From a virus: DNA of 34,789 nucleotides. The notes beneath the pieces were generated by a model. The model ran no database searches, was not told the origin of the DNA, and saw nothing but the letters and a program-made list of their open reading frames with translations. The stretch is from the IMG/VR virus record IMGVR_UViG_3300035670_000757, positions 1 to 34,789 of that record; one strand, given 5' to 3'. Both the position numbers and the translations under genes were made by a program. Below are positions 23,569-31,012 of this stretch, piece after piece; the first letter of the stretch is position 1, and the number at the start of each line of letters is the position of its first letter.

Positions 23569-23960
23569 CCCGCCGGCTCGTCGGAATAGGCGGCGACGTC
23601 GCGCTCCACAACCGCCGGCGTTGCGTCGACGGCGCCGACGAGCCCTAGGCTACCGTCGCGCACCTGGATCAACCATTTGATCGCATCCTGATAGCGGGCC
23701 CGGATCGGGTCGTTTTCGCTTTCGGGGTTGTAACCTCGAGCCGCCGCAAGCAGATCCCACGCCGCGATCGCGCAGGTCGCGCGTTTTAGGTCAGCGGACC
23801 ACACCGACAGCGGCAATTTGTAGCGCGGCTCCAAGTAGGAATCGCACGTGCGCGACGCGGCTTCGAGGATCGAATCCTGGTCGGCGGTTGGAATGCCGAC
23901 GACGGCGGCGGCTTTGATTCCGAAAAGATAGAGTTCCGCGCGCGTTGCGTATGCGGGCAT
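23562..23960 (-). CDS. Head-tail adaptor, Mu gp36-like (DUF1320)
   Basis: 132 residues, ATG at 23960 preceded by AGGATCGACAA. It has YATRAELYLFG at the N-terminus, ILEAASRTCDSYLEPRYKLPL in the middle, then ATCAIAAWDLLAAARGYNPES and IRARYQDAIKWLIQVRDG, which is the DUF1320 helical bundle. Members sit next to the Mu-like capsid gene and probably form part of the neck. Confidence 0.82.
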   Translation of the reverse strand: MPAYATRAELYLFGIKAAAVVGIPTADQDSILEAASRTCDSYLEPRYKLPLSVWSADLKRATCAIAAWDLLAAARGYNPESENDPIRARYQDAIKWLIQVRDGSLGLVGAVDATPAVVERDVAAYSDEPAGW

Positions 23961-23975
23961 TTGTCGATCCTAATG

Positions 23976-24007
23976 AAAAAGCGGCGACGTGCCAAACGAC
24001 ACGCCGC
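23976..24007 (-). terminator. Intrinsic terminator behind the capsid gene
   Basis: On the minus strand, GCGGCG and CGCCGC arms with a partly paired inner region are followed by TTTTT, 19 bases after the capsid stop codon. A leaky terminator here would raise capsid mRNA relative to the tail genes or stabilise its 3' end. Partial read-through is required because tail genes follow in the same direction. Confidence 0.65.
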
Positions 24008-24025
24008 CGCCGTCGGTTGCGTGCC

Positions 24026-24949
24026 TTAGGCGACGGCCTTAGCCGCAAGCCACCAAAGCGAAACGCCCGCATTCATACGGCCGTCCACACCGTAAACGAT
24101 CTGATTGTTCCAGAACATTTCTTCGTCATTCGGCGCGTTCTTCTGCACAAAGTTGATCGCGCGGCGCGTCTGAAAAACGAACGGGCGGATCGCGCGCGTC
24201 GTGTCGAGCAGATACCACGTGGTTGCGTCAGCGGCGAGCTCAGGAACGACGAGCACCTCGGCCGTACCCTTAAGCACGTTCGAAGTTGAGGCGGCGTTCG
24301 TCGCGGCGGTCGACTCGAAGATCAGATCGCTCTGAACGATGCGGCGCGCGGTCGTCTCGAGCTGCGGCGGAACCACGAGAAGATTCGGCATGACGCCAAG
24401 CGGCAAGCCGTCCTCGCCGAGGTAGGACATCATCGTGGCGCGCACGTCGGAATAGTTGGCCGCGGTAAGCGCCTTGCCGGTCGACCAATAATTCTGCTGC
24501 GCACCGGTCGCCGCAATCGGATCCACGTAGTGGTTCGTCGCGAAGAAATTGCGACCGTCGAAACCCGCAACCGACTGGCCCGTGCGGAGAAGATCCGCAA
24601 TCAGGAGATCCGGCTTCTTAGCCGCGGCGCGGCCGGTTTCGGCGACGATCGGGCGGTAAACGCCGAGGTTGTCGTCCTCAATGTCTTCGCGCGGCACGGC
24701 GACCGTGAGCTCAAAGGTCTTATTGGTGATCTGGTAGCCGTACGCCGCGACATTCTGCACGACGCGATCGCCGAGCCATTCGCGCATTTGCGGAAGGCGA
24801 GACATCCAGCCATAGGTATTGCTTTTGCTCGAGCTCGGAACAACGGTCGCGACGCGGTCATAAAAGGTCGGCGAACCGGAATAGCCCTGTTGGAACACCG
24901 CCGAAAAGGTGGTCCAGAGGTTACGAATGGTGGAGGGAGTGATGTCCAT
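24026..24949 (-). CDS. Major capsid protein, Mu gpT-like
   Basis: 307 residues. It starts ITPSTIRNLWTTFSAVFQQGY, then has TVVPSSSKSNTYGWMSRLPQMREWLGDR, ITNKTFELTVAVPREDIEDDNLGVYRPI, LLIADLL, FDGRNFFATNH and a C-terminal FWNNQIVYGVDGRMNAGVSLWWLA. These are the conserved segments of the Mu-like major head subunit family with HK97 fold. Length is typical for the family. The decoration protein gene precedes it. Confidence 0.9.
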   Translation of the reverse strand: MDITPSTIRNLWTTFSAVFQQGYSGSPTFYDRVATVVPSSSKSNTYGWMSRLPQMREWLGDRVVQNVAAYGYQITNKTFELTVAVPREDIEDDNLGVYRPIVAETGRAAAKKPDLLIADLLRTGQSVAGFDGRNFFATNHYVDPIAATGAQQNYWSTGKALTAANYSDVRATMMSYLGEDGLPLGVMPNLLVVPPQLETTARRIVQSDLIFESTAATNAASTSNVLKGTAEVLVVPELAADATTWYLLDTTRAIRPFVFQTRRAINFVQKNAPNDEEMFWNNQIVYGVDGRMNAGVSLWWLAAKAVA

Positions 24950-24960
24950 TTCTTAAATCC

Positions 24961-25383
24961 TCAGTTGAAGCCCGGGAAAGTAATCACCCAAACGCCGTCC
25001 GCCTCGACGCCGATCACGCGACCCGCGGCGCTCTTGCCGGCGGCCGTTTTCATGACGGTTTGATCGTCAACCACGTAGCAGAGGCCGCCAACGTCGGCGT
25101 CCGCGACCGCGTCGCCGCCAGCCGAATTCGCCCACTTGAACACGCCAAACGAAACGAGGATCGATTCGGCACCGTCGGCGCCGGCGTTCGTCTTCGTCTC
25201 CTCAGCGCGACCAAACGCGATCAGGCCGGCAGCGGTGTTCCCGGGCTCCGCATAACCGCCGTCCAGGACCACAAGCCCGCCCTGGTAAATAGTCGTCGAG
25301 CCCTTCATTTTGACATTGACGGAATACGGGATTGAATCCCAGGAGTACTTGCGCGTGGAGCGCGCGGAAGTCAGAGCGGCCAT
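24961..25383 (-). CDS. Capsid decoration-like protein
   Basis: 140 residues. Beta-rich and small, with IYQGGLVVLDGGYAEPG, GLIAFGRAEE and GLCYVVDDQTVMKTAAGKSAAGRVIGVEADGVWVIT. The GxVxGVE...V segment resembles DUF2190-type capsid cement proteins often found between protease/scaffold and capsid genes. It would bind the outside of the head. The family name is an inference. Confidence 0.6.
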   Translation of the reverse strand: MAALTSARSTRKYSWDSIPYSVNVKMKGSTTIYQGGLVVLDGGYAEPGNTAAGLIAFGRAEETKTNAGADGAESILVSFGVFKWANSAGGDAVADADVGGLCYVVDDQTVMKTAAGKSAAGRVIGVEADGVWVITFPGFN

Positions 25384-25386
25384 TGT

Positions 25387-25911
25387 TCAATCGTCCTTGT
25401 GAGAGGTGAGAGAGGCCGCCGCCTTCGCGAACGCCTCGGGGGTAACTTCAAGCATGCGCATGATCTTGGCCGCGTTGGCGTCGATCGCGTGCGCCGCATT
25501 CGACGACGCCGCCGCCGGCGCGGTCTTCGGCGAGCTCGCGACGAGCTCGACGCGCGTCGCAAGGTACTTCGCGAAAGCCGCCGGCGTCGAAACGCCAAGC
25601 TCGATTGCAAAATCCCGCTCCGCGGGGGCAATGCGACGAGCGCGGATCGCTTCGTCCACCTGCGCGGTCACTTCGGCGACGGTGCGCGCGTTTTCGAGCT
25701 CGGCGACGCGCGCGGAAAGCTCCACAACGCGCTTTGCGTCGTCGCGCGCGACCTTGGCAAGCGCGACCGCGTCAGCGGCGGACGCGACGCCGAACGCTTC
25801 GCAGAGGGCGGCGATCGTGCGGTTGGCATCGTCGAGGCGCGCGCGCTCGGCGGCAAGGGTGACGGTTTCGGCGTCGCCCTTGGGCTGATCGAGGGTGATC
25901 CGGGTTGCCAT
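25387..25911 (-). CDS. Nested internal scaffold product (gpZ-like), predicted
   Basis: An in-frame ATG at 25911 (residue 194 of the full protein) is preceded by GGAG seven bases upstream. It would yield the C-terminal 174 residues, MATRITL to the end: the coiled-coil scaffold without the protease. Mu makes a similar nested product (Z inside I) from an internal start. This is a prediction; only the site and its position at the domain border are seen. Confidence 0.5.
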   Translation of the reverse strand: MATRITLDQPKGDAETVTLAAERARLDDANRTIAALCEAFGVASAADAVALAKVARDDAKRVVELSARVAELENARTVAEVTAQVDEAIRARRIAPAERDFAIELGVSTPAAFAKYLATRVELVASSPKTAPAAASSNAAHAIDANAAKIMRMLEVTPEAFAKAAASLTSHKDD

Positions 25912-26490
25912 GAGAGGCTCCATTTTCTTCGTTGCGGGAAGGTTTGTTAGGGCGAGGTTGATCAATTCGACGATCTCGCCGTTTTCGTCGACCATAAAGG
26001 TTGGCGAGAAATAGCGATATTCGCGGGCCGCGAGAAGCGCCGCAGCGCGTTCGGTCCAACGCACGTTAACGGCGTCAAGCCCGGCATCGCTCGCGCGAAG
26101 GCTAAACCAGCCGGCCGCCGGCGTCGGTCCGCCGCTTGGCCATCCCACCGCCGCGTGCTCGTAATCGATCGAGAATTCGTTACCCCAATCTTCGGCGGCG
26201 GCCATGATCGCGGCCATGCTCTTAGGGGTGCACTTGAACGTTCCCTTGGTCGTTTCGATTTCGCCCATGGGGAAAATTCGAAACGCCGTCGGCGGGCCGG
26301 CGGGCTCGGGCTGCTCAAGCTCGTCGCCGGGAACGCTCGGCGGCTCGGCGTCCATTGTTTCGCCCGGAACGCTAGGCGGCTCGGGCTCCTCGTCGTCAAC
26401 GACGACAACGATCGCCGTCGAGGCGGTGATCGGAAGGGCCTCGGCGTGGATCGTGCGGAGCTTGCGCCGTTTGGTTTGTTTCGTGGCCAT
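25387..26490 (-). CDS. Head maturation protease and scaffold, Mu gpI-like
   Basis: 367 residues. After a disordered acidic N-terminus with two PPSVPG repeats, the protease part has FRIFPMGEIETTKGTFKCTP, FSIDYEHAAVGWPSGG and WTERAAALLAAREYRYFSPTF, the pattern of the Mu I-like family. The second half is a long charged coiled coil with LAAERARLDDANRTIAALCEAFG and VVELSARVAELENA, a scaffold. Both functions are needed for prohead assembly before capsid maturation. A likely internal start at 25911 would make the scaffold alone. Confidence 0.82.
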   Translation of the reverse strand: MATKQTKRRKLRTIHAEALPITASTAIVVVVDDEEPEPPSVPGETMDAEPPSVPGDELEQPEPAGPPTAFRIFPMGEIETTKGTFKCTPKSMAAIMAAAEDWGNEFSIDYEHAAVGWPSGGPTPAAGWFSLRASDAGLDAVNVRWTERAAALLAAREYRYFSPTFMVDENGEIVELINLALTNLPATKKMEPLMATRITLDQPKGDAETVTLAAERARLDDANRTIAALCEAFGVASAADAVALAKVARDDAKRVVELSARVAELENARTVAEVTAQVDEAIRARRIAPAERDFAIELGVSTPAAFAKYLATRVELVASSPKTAPAAASSNAAHAIDANAAKIMRMLEVTPEAFAKAAASLTSHKDD

Positions 26491-26533
26491 GATTGCGGGA
26501 TCACCGTACTATGCACGCGGGAAAGCGCAACGG

Positions 26534-27271
26534 CTAGCGATTGCTCGCGCGTTCCTTCCGCTCGGCGGCGGCGATGAGTTGATCCACGCCGACGTCGGCG
26601 ACGGATTGCCCGCGATACTTGGCGACTGCGTCCGCAAACCCGTAATTTGCGAGGCTTGGCGGTTGCGAAAAGCCCGGCTGCGCGGGGATCGGTGTGCCGG
26701 AAAACTTGTATTTGCCCGAGGCGGTGAGCTCTTGCACGTCGCCGGCGTCGAGGCTCACCACGTCGGATCGGCAATTGAAGTGCAGCGGCGGCCGGTGCCC
26801 GCGCCACCAAGGATCCGACGCGGGAAGGATCGTTCCGTCGCAGAATTCGCACACCTGGGTTTGTCTGCCGTCGATCGTGGCGTCAAAAAGCCAAAACGGG
26901 CGCGCCGCGATCACCTCGGGTTGCGTTTGCTGCTCGAGGCGCCCGGCCGCAAACGCGTTTTGAAGGTTGGTCCGGTAGATCGTTTCCAGGCGCCACGGCG
27001 GATTTTTTACGGTGCCCGCCCAAGCTCGCGCGAGCGCCTCACCGATCGCCGCTCGCCATTCGCTTAGCGGCTGCCCTTCGTTGATCGCGTCGGCAAGCGA
27101 TTCCATAACTTGCGCGATCATGTCCATTTGCGACACGTTCGCGACGGTAAACGCGCGATGTCGAGCCCGCGCGGTGAGCTGCTCGAAATCGGCCTTTTCC
27201 ATCGGCTTCTTTCGGAGCAACGCATCGCGCGCCGCATCAAATTTTGAGATCGCCGAGGAGATCGCCCACAT
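26534..27271 (-). CDS. Minor head protein, Mu gpF-like
   Basis: 245 residues. The conserved core is present: ETIYRTNLQNAFAAGR (about 96-111), then ARPFWLFDATIDGRQTQVCEFCDGTILPASDPWW with C141/C144, and GHRPPLHFNCRSDVV with H159, H164 and C167. These residues could bind zinc. Members of this family, which includes SPP1 gp7, sit on the portal and help prohead assembly and DNA entry. It is shorter than many relatives, with a brief C-terminal tail. Confidence 0.85.
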   Translation of the reverse strand: MWAISSAISKFDAARDALLRKKPMEKADFEQLTARARHRAFTVANVSQMDMIAQVMESLADAINEGQPLSEWRAAIGEALARAWAGTVKNPPWRLETIYRTNLQNAFAAGRLEQQTQPEVIAARPFWLFDATIDGRQTQVCEFCDGTILPASDPWWRGHRPPLHFNCRSDVVSLDAGDVQELTASGKYKFSGTPIPAQPGFSQPPSLANYGFADAVAKYRGQSVADVGVDQLIAAAERKERASNR

Positions 27272-27274
27272 GGA

Positions 27275-28849
27275 TCAGGCTTCCGGGTCGACGGTCGCGC
27301 GCCCTGCAAGTTCACCCATGATCAACGCCTTTTCAAGATCGCTCGCGAGCTCGAGCGGGTCGAGCTTCTCGAAAAGGTCGACAAGGTTTGCGCGGATTTC
27401 GTCGTAGGTGTCGCCGGCCTCGAGGGCTTTCGCGACGCGCTCGAGATCGCGGGCAAACGCAAGCCGGGCGCGTCGGCGGGCATCGTCGGCGACGGCGTCG
27501 ACAAACACTTGACCATCATTCCGATCGCGGAGCTGCGCGCGCAGCCGTGGAATCGGAGCGGGAAGCGGCGGGACGTTGGCCCCGGTAACGCGTCGCGCCT
27601 CTACCGGCGCAAGCGGCGAGATCCCGCCCGGCGTTTGCGCCTCGAGCCCGAGGAGCTGCCGCGCTTCGCTCGGCGTCACGATTTGCGCGCCCACAAGCGC
27701 CACCGCGGCCGACGAGTTGCGCGCAAAGATTTCCGAGCGTCGCGCCTCGTCTTCGGGTTGCGAGCAATCGAACCACATGCGCGGAGGATCGACGCCTTCG
27801 CCCACGTTGAACCGCACAAACGGCGCGACGACGTGCGCGCGGAGCTGATCCGCGAGCGGGATCAAATCGCCTTCGATAATATCGGCCCGTACGCGATCGT
27901 GCACGTCGGCCGCGGCGTAGCTTCCGCCCTGAACCTCGGTCGTGAGGTTTTGCCCGAGCAAACGGATCGCGATCGTGGAGTCGAGGCGCTCGAGGAAAAG
28001 CCGAAACGCGTCATAACTCAGCGTCGACGGCTCGAGAAATTCCGCTTTGAACCCTTGGCCGTTCGCATCCTTCGGCATGCGCAACACGGCTTCGCGCCCG
28101 AGGCTTCGCACCTTCGTGTAAAATGCAGCCTTGGAATCGTTTTCCGCGAAGGCGGGCTCCTCGATCGCGATGATCGGCAAGCCGTGCTTTTCGCAATAGC
28201 GCACCCAATCACGATAGGTTGAGGAGCGCATGAGGTACGGAAGCCCGAGGGCCCGGACGGCGCCGGCTAAAAACGAATATTCACCGGCCGGGCGAAAGAT
28301 AAACCAATTCGGATCGTCGGGCCCGATCGTGACGAGCCCCTCCATGGTCGTGACCTGCCAAAGCCGAAAGCCCGGGTTATACCTGGCGTAAGCCATATCC
28401 CACGGCTCCAACGTCGGGCGCCAACCGCTTGCGTCGTTTGACCATCGGATCTGGCAAATGCTCGCGCCGAGCATGACCGCATCGGAAAGGATGCGCGTTT
28501 GCACGTCCTCGGGGATCGCCTTGCGCAGCATGCCGCGCACCTCGTCGGCTAGCGCAATGTCCGCCGCCGTGGTTCCGTTCGGCTCGACGCAAAGCGGCAT
28601 TTTTGCCGCCGTTTTGACGCGCGTATCAAGGACCGCCGTGATCCGCTCGTCGCGCCCCATAGCACGGACGAGAAGCGACGAGCGGTAAAGGTCGCCGAGC
28701 TCGTGCACGTCGAGCGCGGTACGGATCCCGTCGACGGTCCAGCGCGAAAACGCTTCGATCGGAAGTTGTCGGTGCGGCGTCTCCGTGGGTTCGGTGATCG
28801 CGGGCCCGGGGGGCGTCGGGTACGTTGGAAATTGCGTTGCCATGCTCAC
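27275..28849 (-). CDS. Portal protein, Mu gp29-like (DUF935)
   Basis: 524 residues. Family features include LDVHELGDLYRSSLLVRAMGRDERITAVLDTRV near the start, LEPWDMAYARYNP, LPYLMRSSTYRDWVRYCEKHGLPI, FLEPSTLSYDAFRLFLERLDSTIAIRLLGQNLTTEVQGGSYAAADVHDRVR and a C-terminal helical region. It forms the ring through which DNA enters the head and to which TerL docks. The GTG at 28849 gives the usual GTGA overlap with terL; the ATG at 28843 is two codons inside and equally possible. Confidence 0.88.
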   Translation of the reverse strand: MSMATQFPTYPTPPGPAITEPTETPHRQLPIEAFSRWTVDGIRTALDVHELGDLYRSSLLVRAMGRDERITAVLDTRVKTAAKMPLCVEPNGTTAADIALADEVRGMLRKAIPEDVQTRILSDAVMLGASICQIRWSNDASGWRPTLEPWDMAYARYNPGFRLWQVTTMEGLVTIGPDDPNWFIFRPAGEYSFLAGAVRALGLPYLMRSSTYRDWVRYCEKHGLPIIAIEEPAFAENDSKAAFYTKVRSLGREAVLRMPKDANGQGFKAEFLEPSTLSYDAFRLFLERLDSTIAIRLLGQNLTTEVQGGSYAAADVHDRVRADIIEGDLIPLADQLRAHVVAPFVRFNVGEGVDPPRMWFDCSQPEDEARRSEIFARNSSAAVALVGAQIVTPSEARQLLGLEAQTPGGISPLAPVEARRVTGANVPPLPAPIPRLRAQLRDRNDGQVFVDAVADDARRRARLAFARDLERVAKALEAGDTYDEIRANLVDLFEKLDPLELASDLEKALIMGELAGRATVDPEA

Positions 28850-30207
28850 CAATCCACGGAGGGAAGGAGTTCGTCGAAGGCCGGATCGTAGCGTGCCGCG
28901 CTACGCGTGGCGAGTGCATCCCACGCCGCCACAAGGGCGTCGACCTGATCGTCGTGCAGATCGCCCGCGCCGGTAAACGTGCCGACCTCGCGAACGAATG
29001 GATCGAACCACGGGCCGCGCGTCACCGCGATCCGACCCGCATTCCACGCGGCAGCCGTCGGCTGCGCGCGCACAAATTTATCCGCAAGCGCCGGACGCGT
29101 TTCGATCCGCACGCCGTCGGCCGCGAGCAAATCCGCGACGCCCTTTTCGGTTCCGCCCGCGTACCAATGCAGGCTTGCGCCGGGGTATCGGTCGCGGATT
29201 TCGGCAAGCCGCGCGCCGAACGCGGGGGCGTCGCATTGAATGCGCAACACCTCGACGACGCATGCGGACGCCGGGCGCGCGTTGACGTCGAGCGCAAGCA
29301 CGACGGCGCACGAATAATCGCCCTTTGTCTTCGCCGAGTATGCGAGGTCCACGCCGATCGCATATCGAACCGAGCGCGCAGGCTCGCCGATCGTCACGCC
29401 GCCAAAAACCTGGGCGCCTCGAGGCTTTGGGCGGCCAAGATACAGGCTTTCAAATTCATAGGGCCCAAGATCGCGGCGTTGCTCCTCAAGAAAGTCGATC
29501 GGGCGCCTTGAGGGCCAAAGCGCCGACCCGTCGGGCCGGATCGCCGCAAGGTTGATCACCTCGTAGGTGCCCTCGCGCTCGAGGCGGCCGATCAGATCGT
29601 CCGGGTGCCACCGGGTATGAATGACCATCGCGCTAGCGCCCGGGTGAAGGCGCGTTAGAGCGGTCGACCGATACCAGGAATCCACGCCTTCGCGAATCGT
29701 CGCGGATTCGGCTTCCGCGCGGTTCTTGAAAGGATCGTCAACGATCAGCAATTGCAGGCCGTAGCCGGTAAGCGTTCCGCCGACGCCCGTCGCTAGCAAG
29801 CCGCCGCCGGCCTTCGTGCGCCATTCGGCCATCGCTTGATCGCCGTCGCGGAATTCAACGCCGGCGCGTTTGCCAAGATCGATCGCTTGGCGCGATCTGC
29901 CGTACGCATAATGTTGATTGTACGTCGCGAACGCCGCGACCATGTCCGGGCGGCGCAAGAGAAGCCAAATCAGGCCGTGGAGCGTTGTTTCCGTTTTCCC
30001 GTGCTGCGGCGGTAGACTCACAAGCGCGCGCACGCGCTCGCCACGCGCGACGCGCTCGAACAGGTCGACCAGCGGCGCAAGGTGCTCGGGCGCCTCCCAC
30101 CGCGGCGACACCCACGGCACGAAATCCATGAGGGGCCCGGATCGTCGTCGTCGTCGGATCTCGAGCTCGGCGGCTGCGCGTTGTGCGAGCGACGGCGGCG
30201 CCGTCAC
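28846..30207 (-). CDS. terL: Terminase large subunit
   Basis: 453 residues. ATPase: LPPQHGKTE (65-73) is a Walker A variant, LLIVDDP (153-159) is Walker B. The nuclease part has GVDLAYSAKTKGDYS with D287 and HDDQVDALVAAW near the C-terminus with acidic residues D419, D420 and D423. It drives packaging and cuts phage DNA. The GTG at 30207 overlaps the small terminase stop. Length is normal. Phylogeny of this protein would show whether packaging is headful. Confidence 0.92.
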   Translation of the reverse strand: MTAPPSLAQRAAAELEIRRRRRSGPLMDFVPWVSPRWEAPEHLAPLVDLFERVARGERVRALVSLPPQHGKTETTLHGLIWLLLRRPDMVAAFATYNQHYAYGRSRQAIDLGKRAGVEFRDGDQAMAEWRTKAGGGLLATGVGGTLTGYGLQLLIVDDPFKNRAEAESATIREGVDSWYRSTALTRLHPGASAMVIHTRWHPDDLIGRLEREGTYEVINLAAIRPDGSALWPSRRPIDFLEEQRRDLGPYEFESLYLGRPKPRGAQVFGGVTIGEPARSVRYAIGVDLAYSAKTKGDYSCAVVLALDVNARPASACVVEVLRIQCDAPAFGARLAEIRDRYPGASLHWYAGGTEKGVADLLAADGVRIETRPALADKFVRAQPTAAAWNAGRIAVTRGPWFDPFVREVGTFTGAGDLHDDQVDALVAAWDALATRSAARYDPAFDELLPSVDW

Positions 30208-30794
30208 GTCGAGCCTTTCGCAAGCCGCAGGAGCTCGGCGTCGCTAAGCCCGGAAAGGTCGACCGACACGGCGATCGGCTGCGCGGCGTCGCCCACAATT
30301 TCGACGCGGTCGCCGTAACTTTTGGGCGCGAGCTTTGAAAGAAGCCATTTCCGGGTATCGATCTGGAGCCTTTGCTTTTGCACGGCCGCAGCGTCGAGGC
30401 TTCCGCGGTCCGTCATAGGCACCGGCTCGTCGGCGAGCTCCTCGATTTCTTCGGCAAGGCGCCGGATCTGGCCTTCGCGCGCGCGCGCGTAAGCGTCGGC
30501 GAGCTCGCCTGCACTCCCAATCCACGCGCTAAACGTAACGAACGGCACGCCTTCGCCTTTGCACGCGGCAAACGCGCTCGAGCCTTCCTCCATGCGTCGA
30601 AGAACGCCCGCAATGATGCGGCCGCGGTCTTCGGGCGTGTAGGTGTTCGCCTTCGGAAGCGGCGGCGCGACGATCGGCACAAGCGCCGGCGGCGGGCTCG
30701 AGGCGGCTTTCGCGACCAGCCGCGCGGCCTTCGGGTCGGCGAGCTCGAGCGGCTGCGCGCCTTTCGTCGGCTTTGGCTTGGCGGTCTTCGGCAT
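30204..30794 (-). CDS. terS: Terminase small subunit
   Basis: 196 residues from ATG at 30794. Residues about 60-130 hold a helix-turn-helix-like segment (RIIAGVLRRMEEGSSAFAACKGEGVPFVTFSAWIG), then YARAREGQIRRLAEEIEELADE. DAAAVQKQRLQIDTRKWLLSKLAPKSYGDRVE is a conserved TerS C-terminal motif. It recognises the packaging site and stimulates TerL. A much longer frame upstream runs through the opposing gene and is not credible. Its AAGAGCC element lies three bases before the ATG and inside a predicted hairpin. Confidence 0.85.
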   Translation of the reverse strand: MPKTAKPKPTKGAQPLELADPKAARLVAKAASSPPPALVPIVAPPLPKANTYTPEDRGRIIAGVLRRMEEGSSAFAACKGEGVPFVTFSAWIGSAGELADAYARAREGQIRRLAEEIEELADEPVPMTDRGSLDAAAVQKQRLQIDTRKWLLSKLAPKSYGDRVEIVGDAAQPIAVSVDLSGLSDAELLRLAKGST

Positions 30795-30797
30795 TGT

Positions 30798-30833
30798 GGC
30801 TCTTAGCGCCGGGCGCGCCGCCCGAAAAGAGCC
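30798..30833 (-). promoter_or_regulatory. Nested hairpin covering the terS ribosome-binding element
   Basis: On the minus strand, GGCTCTT (30833-30827) pairs with AAGAGCC (30804-30798), which is three bases before the terS ATG. Inside, CGGGCG pairs with CGCCCG across a GCG loop. Since AAGAGCC is this genome's recurring start element, the fold would hide it. An upstream CGCCCG (30846-30841) can instead pair with CGGGCG and open the outer stem, so two exclusive folds are possible. Confidence 0.5.
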
Positions 30834-30897
30834 ATCCAAACGGGCGGGCGCCGACGTCGTGAAACGTAGCGCGCTTGCCTTCGCGTTGCAACCGTGC

Positions 30898-30939
30898 GAG
30901 AAAAACAAAGCCCCCGAGGCCTTGCCGGGCCGCGAGGGC
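30898..30939 (-). terminator. Promoter-proximal intrinsic terminator upstream of terS
   Basis: Minus-strand arms at 30939-30928 and 30921-30910 pair over 12 positions with two mismatches around a six-base loop, and the RNA then reads TTTGTTTTTCTC. It lies about 15 bases downstream of the expected start of the late promoter at 30961-30989, so most transcripts would stop here unless antiterminated. Confidence 0.65.
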
Positions 30940-30960
30940 GAGAAACGAGCACGCACCAAG

Positions 30961-30989
30961 ACCGTACGCGATTCCCGCGTCGTCGTCAA
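30961..30989 (-). promoter_or_regulatory. Candidate late promoter
   Basis: Reading the minus strand: TTGACG (30989-30984), a 17-bp spacer, then TACGGT (30966-30961). The -35 box has five of six consensus bases and the spacing is ideal; the -10 box is moderate. It faces the terminase gene and the rest of the late operon and has no competing candidate in the divergent region. Confidence 0.55.
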
Positions 30990-31012
30990 CGTGCGCCCAC
31001 GCACAAGGTGAC

